Below, piece by piece: positions 1 through 5,495 of a stretch of 7,504 nt of DNA; position 1 is the first letter of the stretch, and each line of letters opens with the position of its first letter. The notes below the pieces were generated by a model. It did no database searches and was not told the DNA's origin. It saw only the letters and a program-made list of their open reading frames with translations. A program made the translations under genes and the position numbers. This DNA comes from Bacteroidota bacterium (GTDB taxonomy: Bacteria > Bacteroidota > Bacteroidia > Bacteroidales > B18-G4), in contig DAOVZP010000068.1 in the NCBI GenBank assembly GCA_030635045.1, forward strand, positions 1 to 7,504, written 5' to 3'.

Positions 1-514
1 CATAGGGCTCCCAGTAGTATCGTTGGGTTCCGATCAAACCTTTCAGGGCAATCCCTTTATATGGCTGGATCTTTACCCTGGCCCCCCTTATGGAATTATC
101 ATACCCCAGTGTCCATTCCTCGTAGCTCCTGAGCACCAGCCCGTTTCCAAATTGCTCGTAGAAGTTACCAACAGTGATCTGTATGTTTTTAAACTGGTAT
201 TCGGCAAAGTAATATGGGATGCCGTGTCCTTCATATTTTTGATTGTATCCGGCAATGGGGGGCAGATAGGCTTCGTACCTGAAGCCGGCACGGAAATTAC
301 CATTGGTATAGATGATATTTCCGAATCCGTTCATTCTAAACAATTTTCCATCGAGGTCTTTCTCTGTGATCCCCAGTTGATCGTCCTCCATGTAGTACTG
401 CCCGTCAAACTGAAAGCTACCGGTCACCTTTCCATAGTCGACAAAATTCTGTGCCTGCGCGCCGGAGAAAATCAGGGTGAGGCCTGTAATCAATACAGGA
501 ATTAAATTCTTCAT
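1..514 (-). CDS. DUF6029-like outer-membrane/surface protein, 5' part only
   Basis: The gene starts at the ATG complementary to 512-514 and reads without a stop off the left edge, giving the first 171 residues. Residues 1-22 form a signal peptide (MKNLIPVLITGLTLIFSGAQ, then AQ), so the product is exported. The mature part is rich in aromatic residues and short alternating stretches typical of outer-membrane beta strands, with segments such as GNFYEQFGNGLVLRSYEEW and NSIRGARVKIQPYKGI. I recognise this pattern from Bacteroidota proteins annotated as DUF6029, by memory and not by search. Their function is unknown and a barrel is the usual guess. It lies 39 bp downstream of the thioredoxin gene on the same strand, so the two are probably cotranscribed. 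No Shine-Dalgarno sequence precedes the start, which is normal for this phylum. The C-terminus is outside the window. Confidence 0.75.
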   Translation of the reverse strand, partial: MKNLIPVLITGLTLIFSGAQAQNFVDYGKVTGSFQFDGQYYMEDDQLGITEKDLDGKLFRMNGFGNIIYTNGNFRAGFRYEAYLPPIAGYNQKYEGHGIPYYFAEYQFKNIQITVGNFYEQFGNGLVLRSYEEWTLGYDNSIRGARVKIQPYKGIALKGLIGTQRYYWEPY

Positions 515-553
515 TACGTTAGTTTTGGTTTAGTGATGTGAGGCTTCAGTATC

Positions 554-1081
554 TTAGTGTGCATCTAATTCCTGGCCCGCAATGATTTTACGTACGTTTT
601 CGATGATCTGAAGTTCACCGCCTTCAGAGTATGAAGTATGTTGCCATACAACATTTCCATCCCCGTCGAGGATAAAGGTATGTGGGATCATATTAACATT
701 CATGGCCCGCTTGAAATCCCCGTTTACATCCAGCAATATTTCGTAATCCCAGTCATTGCCATCGGCAAATGGCTTAACCTTTGAAGTCGACCTGGCGTCG
801 TCAACGGAAACAGCGATAAGCTTAACTCCGGTCTCTTCCTGCCAGTCGATGTACTCATCAGAAATAGCATTCAGTTCCTTGATGCACGGCTTGCACCAGA
901 GTGCCCAGAAACTTAGAATAATGGGTTTTCCATCGTTGCTGATCTTTGCAGTGTTGAAGGGTTCACCGTCGGCATTCCTCAGGTCGATGGAAGGCAGTCT
1001 CCGCCCCCTCTTTTCATCATTTTGGGAATAAACCGAAAACCCGATGAGAAGAACCAGCACGATCAAACTTAATTTTTTCAT
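554..1081 (-). CDS. TlpA-like secreted thioredoxin-fold protein
   Basis: This is a 175-residue thiol-disulfide oxidoreductase of the TlpA/ResA type, expected to act in the periplasm. Residues 1-20 are a cleavable signal peptide (MKKLSLIVLVLLIGFSVYSQ). The thioredoxin domain begins around residue 28 with the LPSIDLRNADGEPF strand typical of TlpA. The redox motif WCKPC is at 62-66, with cysteines 63 and 66, and the cis-proline that flanks the active site is in IPHTF (Pro133). Both catalytic cysteines are present, so it should be active in reducing or shuffling disulfides in exported proteins. It sits 67 bp downstream of manA and 39 bp upstream of the DUF6029-like gene. The tight link to that gene suggests they share a transcript, and the barrel protein or a neighbour beyond the window could be its partner. 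The exact substrate cannot be read from sequence. Confidence 0.9.
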   Translation of the reverse strand: MKKLSLIVLVLLIGFSVYSQNDEKRGRRLPSIDLRNADGEPFNTAKISNDGKPIILSFWALWCKPCIKELNAISDEYIDWQEETGVKLIAVSVDDARSTSKVKPFADGNDWDYEILLDVNGDFKRAMNVNMIPHTFILDGDGNVVWQHTSYSEGGELQIIENVRKIIAGQELDAH

Positions 1082-1148
1082 GTTAATTATGGTTTTATAT
1101 AGATTATTATATTCTTAATTATTGGAAACGTTAAAAGTATAAAGAAAA

Positions 1149-2129
1149 TTACATAAATACTTCCAACAACTTAGTTTTTTGCAATGGGCTGATAAAGATA
1201 TTTTCGATGCTGGCAGGAACAAGGATCAACTCCCCGGCTTTGATGTCGTACTGCTCATCATTGTACTTAATAAACGCCTTCCCTTCAGTGCATAAAAGGG
1301 ATACAAAGGAGTCGAAGGTACTGTAGTCTTTTTCGATTGCATATTTTTCCAGAGAGATCAGGTTAGTGGTAAAATGCTCACAGCCGGCCAGCCTTACACT
1401 TTTGTCTTCTTCCCGCATATAATCTGTACGGTATTTTTTATGTACTTCAAAATCTATGGCATCCAATGCTTCTTCGATATGCAATTCCCTGCTTTTCCCT
1501 TCATCGTCGGTTCGGTCCCAGTCGTAGATGCGATAAGTCGTATCAGATGTTTCCTGGATCTCGGCCAGCAGTACACCGGGACCGAGGGCATGCACTCTTC
1601 CTGCAGGCATAAAAAAGACATCACCTTCGGAAACCTTTTCGTAATTCATGATCTCCGGAAGGGTATTGTTCTGCAGGTGTTCAAGGTAGGTTTGTTTATT
1701 CAGCTTTTGCTTAAAACCACTGATCAGTTGTGCATTTTTATCTGCACCCAGCACATACCACATTTCTGTTTTGCCACGCCCGATCTTTCTCCTCGCTGCA
1801 AGCTCATCATCAGGATGTACCTGGATCGAAAGCCAGTCATTGGCATCGATCAGCTTGATAAGTACGGGAAACTCATTGCCGAACTTTTCATACACATCGT
1901 CCCCGACAAGGTCATGCATATATACTTCGAGCAGTTCGTTCAGCTCATTGCCTGCCAGAAAGCCGTTGGTCACGATGCTGGGGCTCCCTTCAACTCCCGA
2001 CAACATCCATGCTTCACCGCAATTGGCCAGAGGGGAGAAGTCAAGGCCCATCACTGATTGTATCTTGTCACCACCCCATATCTTATCCTTGAAAATGGGT
2101 TTGAATTTAAGCGGATATAGTTCGTTCAT
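1149..2129 (-). CDS. manA: Class I (type I) mannose-6-phosphate isomerase
   Basis: This cytoplasmic, zinc-dependent isomerase interconverts mannose-6-phosphate and fructose-6-phosphate, linking glycolysis to GDP-mannose and mannose use. It has 326 residues, the length of the short bacterial form and not the ~390-residue enterobacterial/eukaryotic form. The cupin metal site is complete: Gln103 and His105 in SIQVHPDD, Glu122 in KTEMWYVL, and His180 in PAGRVHAL. The catalytic arginine is Arg200 in TTYRIYDWDR. The N-terminus MNELYPLKFKPIFKDKIWGG is the standard start of the family, which supports the ATG at 2129. It is the first gene of the leftward group. A good Bacteroidota-type promoter lies just upstream (2157-2185), and tlpA and the DUF6029-like gene could be read from the same promoter. 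No cofactor-binding or sugar-transport genes accompany it here. Confidence 0.95.
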   Translation of the reverse strand: MNELYPLKFKPIFKDKIWGGDKIQSVMGLDFSPLANCGEAWMLSGVEGSPSIVTNGFLAGNELNELLEVYMHDLVGDDVYEKFGNEFPVLIKLIDANDWLSIQVHPDDELAARRKIGRGKTEMWYVLGADKNAQLISGFKQKLNKQTYLEHLQNNTLPEIMNYEKVSEGDVFFMPAGRVHALGPGVLLAEIQETSDTTYRIYDWDRTDDEGKSRELHIEEALDAIDFEVHKKYRTDYMREEDKSVRLAGCEHFTTNLISLEKYAIEKDYSTFDSFVSLLCTEGKAFIKYNDEQYDIKAGELILVPASIENIFISPLQKTKLLEVFM

Positions 2130-2156
2130 GCTTATTTTAACTATCTTTAGACCTCA

Positions 2157-2185
2157 CAAACTTAATGATTTCCGATTAAAACAAA
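2157..2185 (-). promoter_or_regulatory. Predicted Bacteroidota-type promoter of manA
   Basis: On the minus strand the -7 box reads TAAGTTTG (2157-2164), an exact match to TAnnTTTG. A TTTG -33 box lies at 2182-2185, 17 bp further upstream, within or just below the usual spacing. Transcription would start near 2150, leaving a leader of about 20 nt before the manA ATG at 2129. The elements are seen directly; promoter activity is inferred from the known Bacteroidota consensus. Confidence 0.6.
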
Positions 2186-2215
2186 TCCAATAATCAGGCC
2201 ATTAAAAATTATTAG

Positions 2216-2806
2216 ATGAAGAAGATCTGTGTATTTTGCGGTTCCAGCAAAGGAATTAGGGAGATATATTCTGTCATGGCAGAGAAACTTGCCGACGCGC
2301 TCGTGGAAAATAATTTAGAGCTGGTATATGGTGGAGCCAACATCGGCCTGATGAAATCCATTGCCGACCGTGTCCTTGCCCTGGGCGGGAAGGTGACAGG
2401 TGTTATGCCCGGAAACCTGGCACAAAAGGAGATACTGCACGAAAACATCACAGAAACCATCCTCGTGGAAGATATGCAGGAGCGTAAGAAGATCATGGAG
2501 GAATTATCGGATGGTTTTATCAGTATGCCGGGGGGCTTTGGCACCATGGATGAGCTTTTTGAGATGTTGAGCTGGAACCAACTGGGGTTGATCCATAAAC
2601 CCGTAGGGATCTACAATATTGATCATTTCTATGATCCGGTGGTAGAATGGCTTGATCATGCTGTTGATATGAAATTTGTAAGGCCGGAACACAGGGCCAA
2701 CATCCTTGTCGACACGGATGCTGATACCCTGCTGGAGAAAATGTGGAATTACCGTGGACTGGTAGCGGAAAAGTGGGTTGACAGGCTGAAAGAAAAAGGT
2801 TTTTGA
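2216..2806 (+). CDS. LOG-family protein (nucleoside 5'-monophosphate phosphoribohydrolase)
   Basis: This is a 196-residue cytoplasmic enzyme with the Rossmann-like LOG fold, formerly mis-annotated as lysine decarboxylase. Family members cleave the N-glycosidic bond of AMP or cytokinin riboside monophosphates, releasing the base and ribose-5-phosphate. The signature PGGFGTMDE is at 105-113. The phosphate/ribose-binding loops CGSS (8-11) and YGGANIGLM (38-46) are intact, as is the MQERKK segment (87-92) that contributes an arginine. Length and motif order are canonical (TIGR00730-type). The start is the ATG at 2216, after an A-rich leader without a Shine-Dalgarno sequence. It leads a rightward pair with amrS. 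A weak promoter candidate is TTCG (2121-2124) and TATCTTTA (2142-2149), each one mismatch from consensus, which would overlap the manA promoter. Whether the true role is cytokinin-like signalling or nucleotide salvage cannot be told from the sequence. Confidence 0.93.
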   Translation: MKKICVFCGSSKGIREIYSVMAEKLADALVENNLELVYGGANIGLMKSIADRVLALGGKVTGVMPGNLAQKEILHENITETILVEDMQERKKIMEELSDGFISMPGGFGTMDELFEMLSWNQLGLIHKPVGIYNIDHFYDPVVEWLDHAVDMKFVRPEHRANILVDTDADTLLEKMWNYRGLVAEKWVDRLKEKGF

Positions 2807-2814
2807 TCAGAAAA

Positions 2815-3834
2815 ATGCCGATGGAAGCAAGATATTATACCGCAGAAGAGGGCCATGCTGTACGATGCAATCTATGTCCTCATAATTGTTTGCTTAAAGA
2901 GGGACAGGCCGGGCTATGCAAGGTCAGAAAGAATAATGACGGGATACTGCTGAGCGAAAATTACGGTAAAGTATGCTCCCTGCACCTTGACCCCATCGAA
3001 AAAAAACCGTTGTATCATTATTATCCGGGAAGGAATATCCTCTCTGTAGGGTCTGTCGGTTGTAACCTGCATTGTCGTTTTTGCCAGAACTGGGAGATTT
3101 CACAAAGTTCTGTCAAAGATTACCCATACCTGAAAGAATATACTCCTGAAAAGATTGTCAGCCTGGCTACATCGGAGGAAGATAACATAGGCATTGCATA
3201 CACCTACAATGAACCCACGGTATGGTATGAGTTCATGAAGGATATAGCCGAAAAAGCAAATTCTGAAGGCCTTAAGAATGTAATGGTCACCAATGGCTTT
3301 ATCAATCCTGAGCCTTTGAAGGAGCTGATCACTGTGATGCATGCTTTTAGTGTAGACCTCAAGGCTTTTACTGAGACTTTTTATAAGCAGCTGACCTCAT
3401 CTTCACTGGCTCCCGTGCTGGAAAGCCTGAAGACGATCAGGGCTTCAGGCAGGCATCTTGAGATAACCAACCTGCTTATTCCCGGCGAAAATGATGATGA
3501 GAAAGATTTCAGGAGCATGATGGAATGGATCAGGGACGAGCTGGGCCCCGATACGGTGCTGCACATCTCCCGTTTTTTTCCCACCTATAAGTTGGATCAC
3601 AATGCCACACCGGAATCTTTACTTCACAGGTTCTATACAATTGCCCGCGAATACCTTCATTATGTTTACCTGGGGAATGTGAGCTCGGATAAAGGGCGGG
3701 ATACGACCTGTCCGAAGTGTGGCCACGTGCTTATCAGCCGGTCGGGATATCGTACAAAGATTACAGGTTTGGATGAGATGGCTTGTTGTGATAAATGTAG
3801 AGAGCAAACGCCGGTTTTTATAGCTGGCGGCTGA
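2815..3834 (+). CDS. amrS: AmmeMemoRadiSam-type radical SAM enzyme (PflA-like)
   Basis: This is a 339-residue radical SAM protein resembling pyruvate formate-lyase activating enzymes, best matched from memory to the AmrS group (TIGR04337). The [4Fe-4S]/SAM motif is CNLHCRFC, with Cys83, Cys87 and Cys90 (spacing CxxxCxxC). A cysteine-rich N-terminal segment (Cys18, 21, 25, 35) is diagnostic of the group. The C-terminus carries a zinc-ribbon-like set: Cys299, Cys302, Cys324 or 325, and Cys328. Motifs YTYNEPTVWYEF and NVMVTNGF fit the TIM barrel. AmrS is usually discussed together with Memo and AMMECR1 proteins; neither is encoded here, and the substrate is unknown. The start is uncertain. A TTG at 2803 overlaps the LOG stop by 4 bp (TTGA), and ATGs lie at 2815 and 2821. 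Family members begin near the MEARYY segment, so I prefer an ATG. Coupling to LOG is likely. Confidence 0.88.
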   Translation: MPMEARYYTAEEGHAVRCNLCPHNCLLKEGQAGLCKVRKNNDGILLSENYGKVCSLHLDPIEKKPLYHYYPGRNILSVGSVGCNLHCRFCQNWEISQSSVKDYPYLKEYTPEKIVSLATSEEDNIGIAYTYNEPTVWYEFMKDIAEKANSEGLKNVMVTNGFINPEPLKELITVMHAFSVDLKAFTETFYKQLTSSSLAPVLESLKTIRASGRHLEITNLLIPGENDDEKDFRSMMEWIRDELGPDTVLHISRFFPTYKLDHNATPESLLHRFYTIAREYLHYVYLGNVSSDKGRDTTCPKCGHVLISRSGYRTKITGLDEMACCDKCREQTPVFIAGG

Positions 3835-3868
3835 AATCAGAAATCAGAGATCAGAAATTAGAAATCAG
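3834..3868. repeat. Heptamer tandem repeat, AAATCAG x5
   Basis: Five contiguous 7-bp units begin at the last base of the amrS stop codon. Units 1, 2 and 5 are exactly AAATCAG; unit 3 is AGATCAG and unit 4 is AAATTAG. The array is the first thing after the gene and is non-coding in the likely annotation. Similar AT-rich heptamer runs are, as I recall, common between genes in Bacteroidota; their function is unknown. Confidence 0.85.
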
Positions 3869-3896
3869 AAGTGGGCTGCCCCCGTCCCTCGCCCCC

Positions 3897-3916
3897 CACC
3901 CAACACCCAACACCCA
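3897..3916. repeat. Short C-rich heptamer repeat, CACCCAA x2.9
   Basis: Two exact CACCCAA units and a third lacking its last base lie in a C-rich, strand-asymmetric stretch (3871-3916). It is the second heptamer array in this intergenic gap, with a different unit from the AAATCAG array 28 bp upstream. It ends 18 bp before the promoter box of the next gene. Confidence 0.65.
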
Positions 3917-3934
3917 TATATCCACACAAATCTG

Positions 3935-3942
3935 TACTTTTG
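3935..3942 (+). promoter_or_regulatory. Predicted -7 promoter box for the kinase-like/dCMP deaminase pair
   Basis: TACTTTTG is an exact TAnnTTTG match, followed by CAC as often seen in Bacteroidota promoters. It lies 14 bp before the ATG at 3957, so the message would have a very short leader of roughly 8-10 nt. I see no clear TTTG -33 box at the expected distance. This suggests that the downstream pair is transcribed separately from LOG-amrS. Confidence 0.5.
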
Positions 3943-3956
3943 CACAAACTCAACCC

Positions 3957-4541
3957 ATGATCATCATAGGCATAACCGGAACATTGGGTGCAGGCAAAGG
4001 CACCATCGTAGATTTTCTTATTGAGGAAGAAGGCTTTGACCATTATTCTGTCCGGGGCTTTTTGCTTGAGGAGATGAAGAAAATGGGCATGCCGGAGAAC
4101 AGGGATTCCATGACCTCCCTTGCCAATAAGCTCAGGTCGGCACATGGCCCCTCTTATATAACCGATGAGTTGTATGAGCGTGCTAACGCCGAGGGCCACA
4201 ACTGTGTGATCGAGAGCATACGTACGCCAGGGGAGATATTGTCATTGAGGCGCAAATCTGATTTTTATCTTTTTGCTGTGGATGCATCTCCCAGGAGACG
4301 ATTTAACAGGATCAAGAGGAGAGGCTCAGAAACGGATGAGGTCAGCTTTAAGGAGTTCATGGCAAACGAAAACAGGGAAATGGATTCTGATGATCCTCAC
4401 AAGCAGAACCTTTCAAAATGTATTGAAATGGCTGACCATCGCTTTGAAAACAATGGGAGCCTAAAGCAGCTGCTGGATCAGGTAAAGGGGGTGATGTCGG
4501 AAATTAAAACAAATATTGCAAATGGGAAACGAAAACAATAA
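3957..4541 (+). CDS. UPF0200/dNMP-kinase-like P-loop NTPase
   Basis: This is a 194-residue cytoplasmic protein of the small kinase superfamily (adenylate kinase, dephospho-CoA kinase, deoxynucleotide kinases). The Walker A loop GTLGAGKGT is at residues 8-16, directly after the first strand MIIIGIT. The pattern RSAHGPSYITDEL, then CVIESIRTPGEI, then FAVDASPRRRFNRIKRRG resembles, from memory, archaeal UPF0200 proteins and Bacteroidota 'AAA family ATPase' entries. The arginine-rich stretch after DASP is the expected lid region. The last ~13 residues are basic and polar and are encoded where the next gene begins. Its frame overlaps the dCMP deaminase gene by 20 bp, which implies translational coupling and a role in deoxynucleotide metabolism. 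A (deoxy)nucleoside monophosphate kinase is the best guess; dephospho-CoA kinase is less likely. The substrate is not determined by the sequence. Confidence 0.82.
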   Translation: MIIIGITGTLGAGKGTIVDFLIEEEGFDHYSVRGFLLEEMKKMGMPENRDSMTSLANKLRSAHGPSYITDELYERANAEGHNCVIESIRTPGEILSLRRKSDFYLFAVDASPRRRFNRIKRRGSETDEVSFKEFMANENREMDSDDPHKQNLSKCIEMADHRFENNGSLKQLLDQVKGVMSEIKTNIANGKRKQ

Positions 4542-5019
4542 ACATATCCGTCCATCGTGGGATGAATATTTTATGGATCTTGCCAATACGGCGGCAAAGC
4601 GTGCCACTTGCGACCGTGGCCGCAGCGGATGCGTGATCGTTCGTGACAAGCATGTACTGGTAACGGGATATGTTGGCTCTCCAAAAGGGATGGCGCATTG
4701 CGATGAGATCGGACACCTCTTCAGGAAGGTCTATCATGAAGATGGCAGTGTAACCCAGCATTGCGTTCGTACGGTGCATGCCGAACAAAATGCCATATGC
4801 CAGGCAGCCCGCCGGGGGATCGCCCTCGACCACGGTACCCTCTATTGCAAGATGACACCCTGCCGCGTTTGTGCGATGCTCATCATCAACTGCGGCATCG
4901 ACAGGGTAGTGTGCGAAAAGAAATACCATGCAGGCAAAGAATCAGAAGAGCTTTTCAAAGAAGCAGGAGTGAAGCTTCATTATTTTTCAGAACAGGTAGA
5001 GGAGTATGAGAATCAGTAG
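4522..5019 (+). CDS. dCMP deaminase (ComEB-like cytidine/deoxycytidylate deaminase)
   Basis: This is a 165-residue zinc-dependent deaminase, expected to convert dCMP to dUMP, the precursor of dTMP, in the cytoplasm. The active-site motif HAE is at His86-Glu88 (VRTVHAEQNAI), where Glu88 is the proton shuttle. The remaining zinc ligands Cys114 and Cys117 are in TPCRVC. The preceding GRSGCVIV and VTGYVGSPKG segments match the dCMP deaminase fold and not cytidine deaminase or tRNA adenosine deaminase. The extra cysteines and histidines (Cys30, Cys37, Cys60, His80) are typical of this branch. I chose the ATG at 4522 (MGNENNKHIRPSWDEYF); a TTG two codons earlier is unlikely. The gene begins inside the upstream kinase-like frame (20 bp overlap). 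It is the last gene before the repeat-filled convergent gap. Confidence 0.92.
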   Translation: MGNENNKHIRPSWDEYFMDLANTAAKRATCDRGRSGCVIVRDKHVLVTGYVGSPKGMAHCDEIGHLFRKVYHEDGSVTQHCVRTVHAEQNAICQAARRGIALDHGTLYCKMTPCRVCAMLIINCGIDRVVCEKKYHAGKESEELFKEAGVKLHYFSEQVEEYENQ

Positions 5020-5020
5020 A

Positions 5021-5092
5021 AGTACTTAAAATACTTAAAGTACTTGGAGTGCCTGGAGTACTTGGAGTACTTGAAATACTTGGAGTACTTGC
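5021..5092. repeat. 9-bp tandem repeat array, consensus AGTACTTGG, 8 units
   Basis: Eight head-to-tail 9-bp units start two bases after the dCMP deaminase stop. Units vary at position 2 (G or A) and positions 8-9 (GG, AA, GA or GC); one unit (5048-5056) reads AGTGCCTGG. Each canonical unit contains the palindrome AGTACT, so the array also offers many short self-complementary sites. The open frame through it (5049-5264) has a low-complexity GVLE/GVLA translation and is not credible as a gene. Confidence 0.92.
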
Positions 5093-5140
5093 CGGAATCC
5101 AGAATATTTCCACAAAACCCTCACTATTCAGAAAAGCCCT

Positions 5141-5155
5141 GATGCTGGAGGCATC
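5141..5155 (+). repeat. Hairpin H1 of the 253-bp repeat
   Basis: GATGC-TGGAG-GCATC has a 5-bp stem. Compared with its partner at 5394-5408, one arm base is T instead of C; as RNA this would still form a U-G pair, giving a 6-bp stem with a GGA loop. It is followed by CATGTTTATAGC. Confidence 0.8.
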
Positions 5156-5191
5156 ACATGTTTATAGCAGAACAGATGGCCCTGAAGCGCC

Positions 5192-5208
5192 CGACCCCGG
5201 CGGGGTCG
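5192..5208 (+). repeat. Hairpin H2 of the 253-bp repeat
   Basis: CGACCCC-GGC-GGGGTCG is a perfect 7-bp stem with a 3-nt loop. It is followed by CATATG and the heptamer array. There is no T-run behind it, so it is not a classical intrinsic terminator. Confidence 0.85.
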
Positions 5209-5214
5209 CATATG

Positions 5215-5242
5215 AATATCGAATATCGGTTATCGGATATCA
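5215..5242. repeat. Heptamer array (NATATCG)4, first copy
   Basis: The four 7-bp units are AATATCG twice, GTTATCG and GATATCA. The same 7-nt phase continues to 5277, where AATTGTA recurs exactly 21 bp apart (5250-5256 and 5271-5277). Confidence 0.75.
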
Positions 5243-5284
5243 CATTCTAAATTGTACAGTTTAAATACAGAATTGTAAATAATT

Positions 5285-5301
5285 CGACCCCTCCGGGGTC
5301 G
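5285..5301 (-). repeat. Hairpin H3, reversed orientation
   Basis: On the plus strand this reads CGACCCC-TCC-GGGGTCG, so on the minus strand the loop is GGA. The arms are identical to H2 and H6, but the element is flipped relative to them. Confidence 0.85.
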
Positions 5302-5336
5302 CGGAATCTATTCTCTTGTTGCCGGCTATAGACATG

Positions 5337-5353
5337 GGATCCCTCCGGGATCC
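5337..5353 (-). repeat. Hairpin H4, reversed orientation
   Basis: GGATCCC-TCC-GGGATCC is a perfect 7-bp stem with different arm sequence from the other hairpins. Read on the minus strand the loop is GGA, and the hairpin is followed by CATGTCTATAGC, nearly the same box that follows H1 and H5 on the plus strand. Confidence 0.85.
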
Positions 5354-5393
5354 AAAATATTTCCACAAAATCATCATTATTCAGCAAGGTCCT

Positions 5394-5408
5394 GATGCCG
5401 GAGGCATC
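5394..5408 (+). repeat. Hairpin H5 of the 253-bp repeat
   Basis: GATGCC-GGA-GGCATC is a perfect 6-bp stem with a GGA loop and is the second-copy equivalent of H1. It is followed by CATATTTATAGC. Confidence 0.85.
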
Positions 5409-5444
5409 ACATATTTATAGCAGAACGGTTTCCATCAAAACACA

Positions 5445-5461
5445 CGACCCCGGCGGGGTCG
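5445..5461 (+). repeat. Hairpin H6 of the 253-bp repeat
   Basis: CGACCCC-GGC-GGGGTCG is identical to H2, although the 18 bp just before it differ strongly between the two copies. The hairpin is thus conserved next to a diverged spacer. Confidence 0.85.
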
Positions 5462-5467
5462 CATATG

Positions 5468-5495
5468 TATATCGAATATCGGATATCGAATAACA
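5468..5495. repeat. Heptamer array (NATATCG)4, second copy
   Basis: The units are TATATCG, AATATCG, GATATCG and AATAACA, in the same position and phase as the first copy 253 bp upstream. The tail that follows (5496-5533) differs from its partner at a single base. Confidence 0.75.

Noticed and set aside
23..505. 160-residue plus-strand open frame
   Set aside because: It is antisense to the DUF6029-like gene, which has a good signal peptide and open frame to the window edge.
1132..1139. Promoter box for tlpA (TACTTTTA, minus strand)
   Set aside because: It has one mismatch to the -7 consensus and no properly spaced -33 box; readthrough from manA is as likely.
1374..2057. 227-residue open frame on the plus strand
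   Set aside because: It is the antisense shadow of manA, whose metal and catalytic motifs are complete on the minus strand.
2803..2814. TTG start for amrS
   Set aside because: It gives a 4-bp overlap with LOG, which is attractive, but family N-termini begin near the downstream ATGs, so it is kept only as an alternative.
5049..5264. 71-residue open frame on the plus strand through the repeats
   Set aside because: It is made of the nonamer array and hairpin repeat, has low-complexity translation and no promoter or homology I recognise.
5192..5461. Intrinsic terminators from the GC-rich hairpins
   Set aside because: None is followed by a T-run on either strand. They may still affect transcript ends, but the canonical signal is missing.
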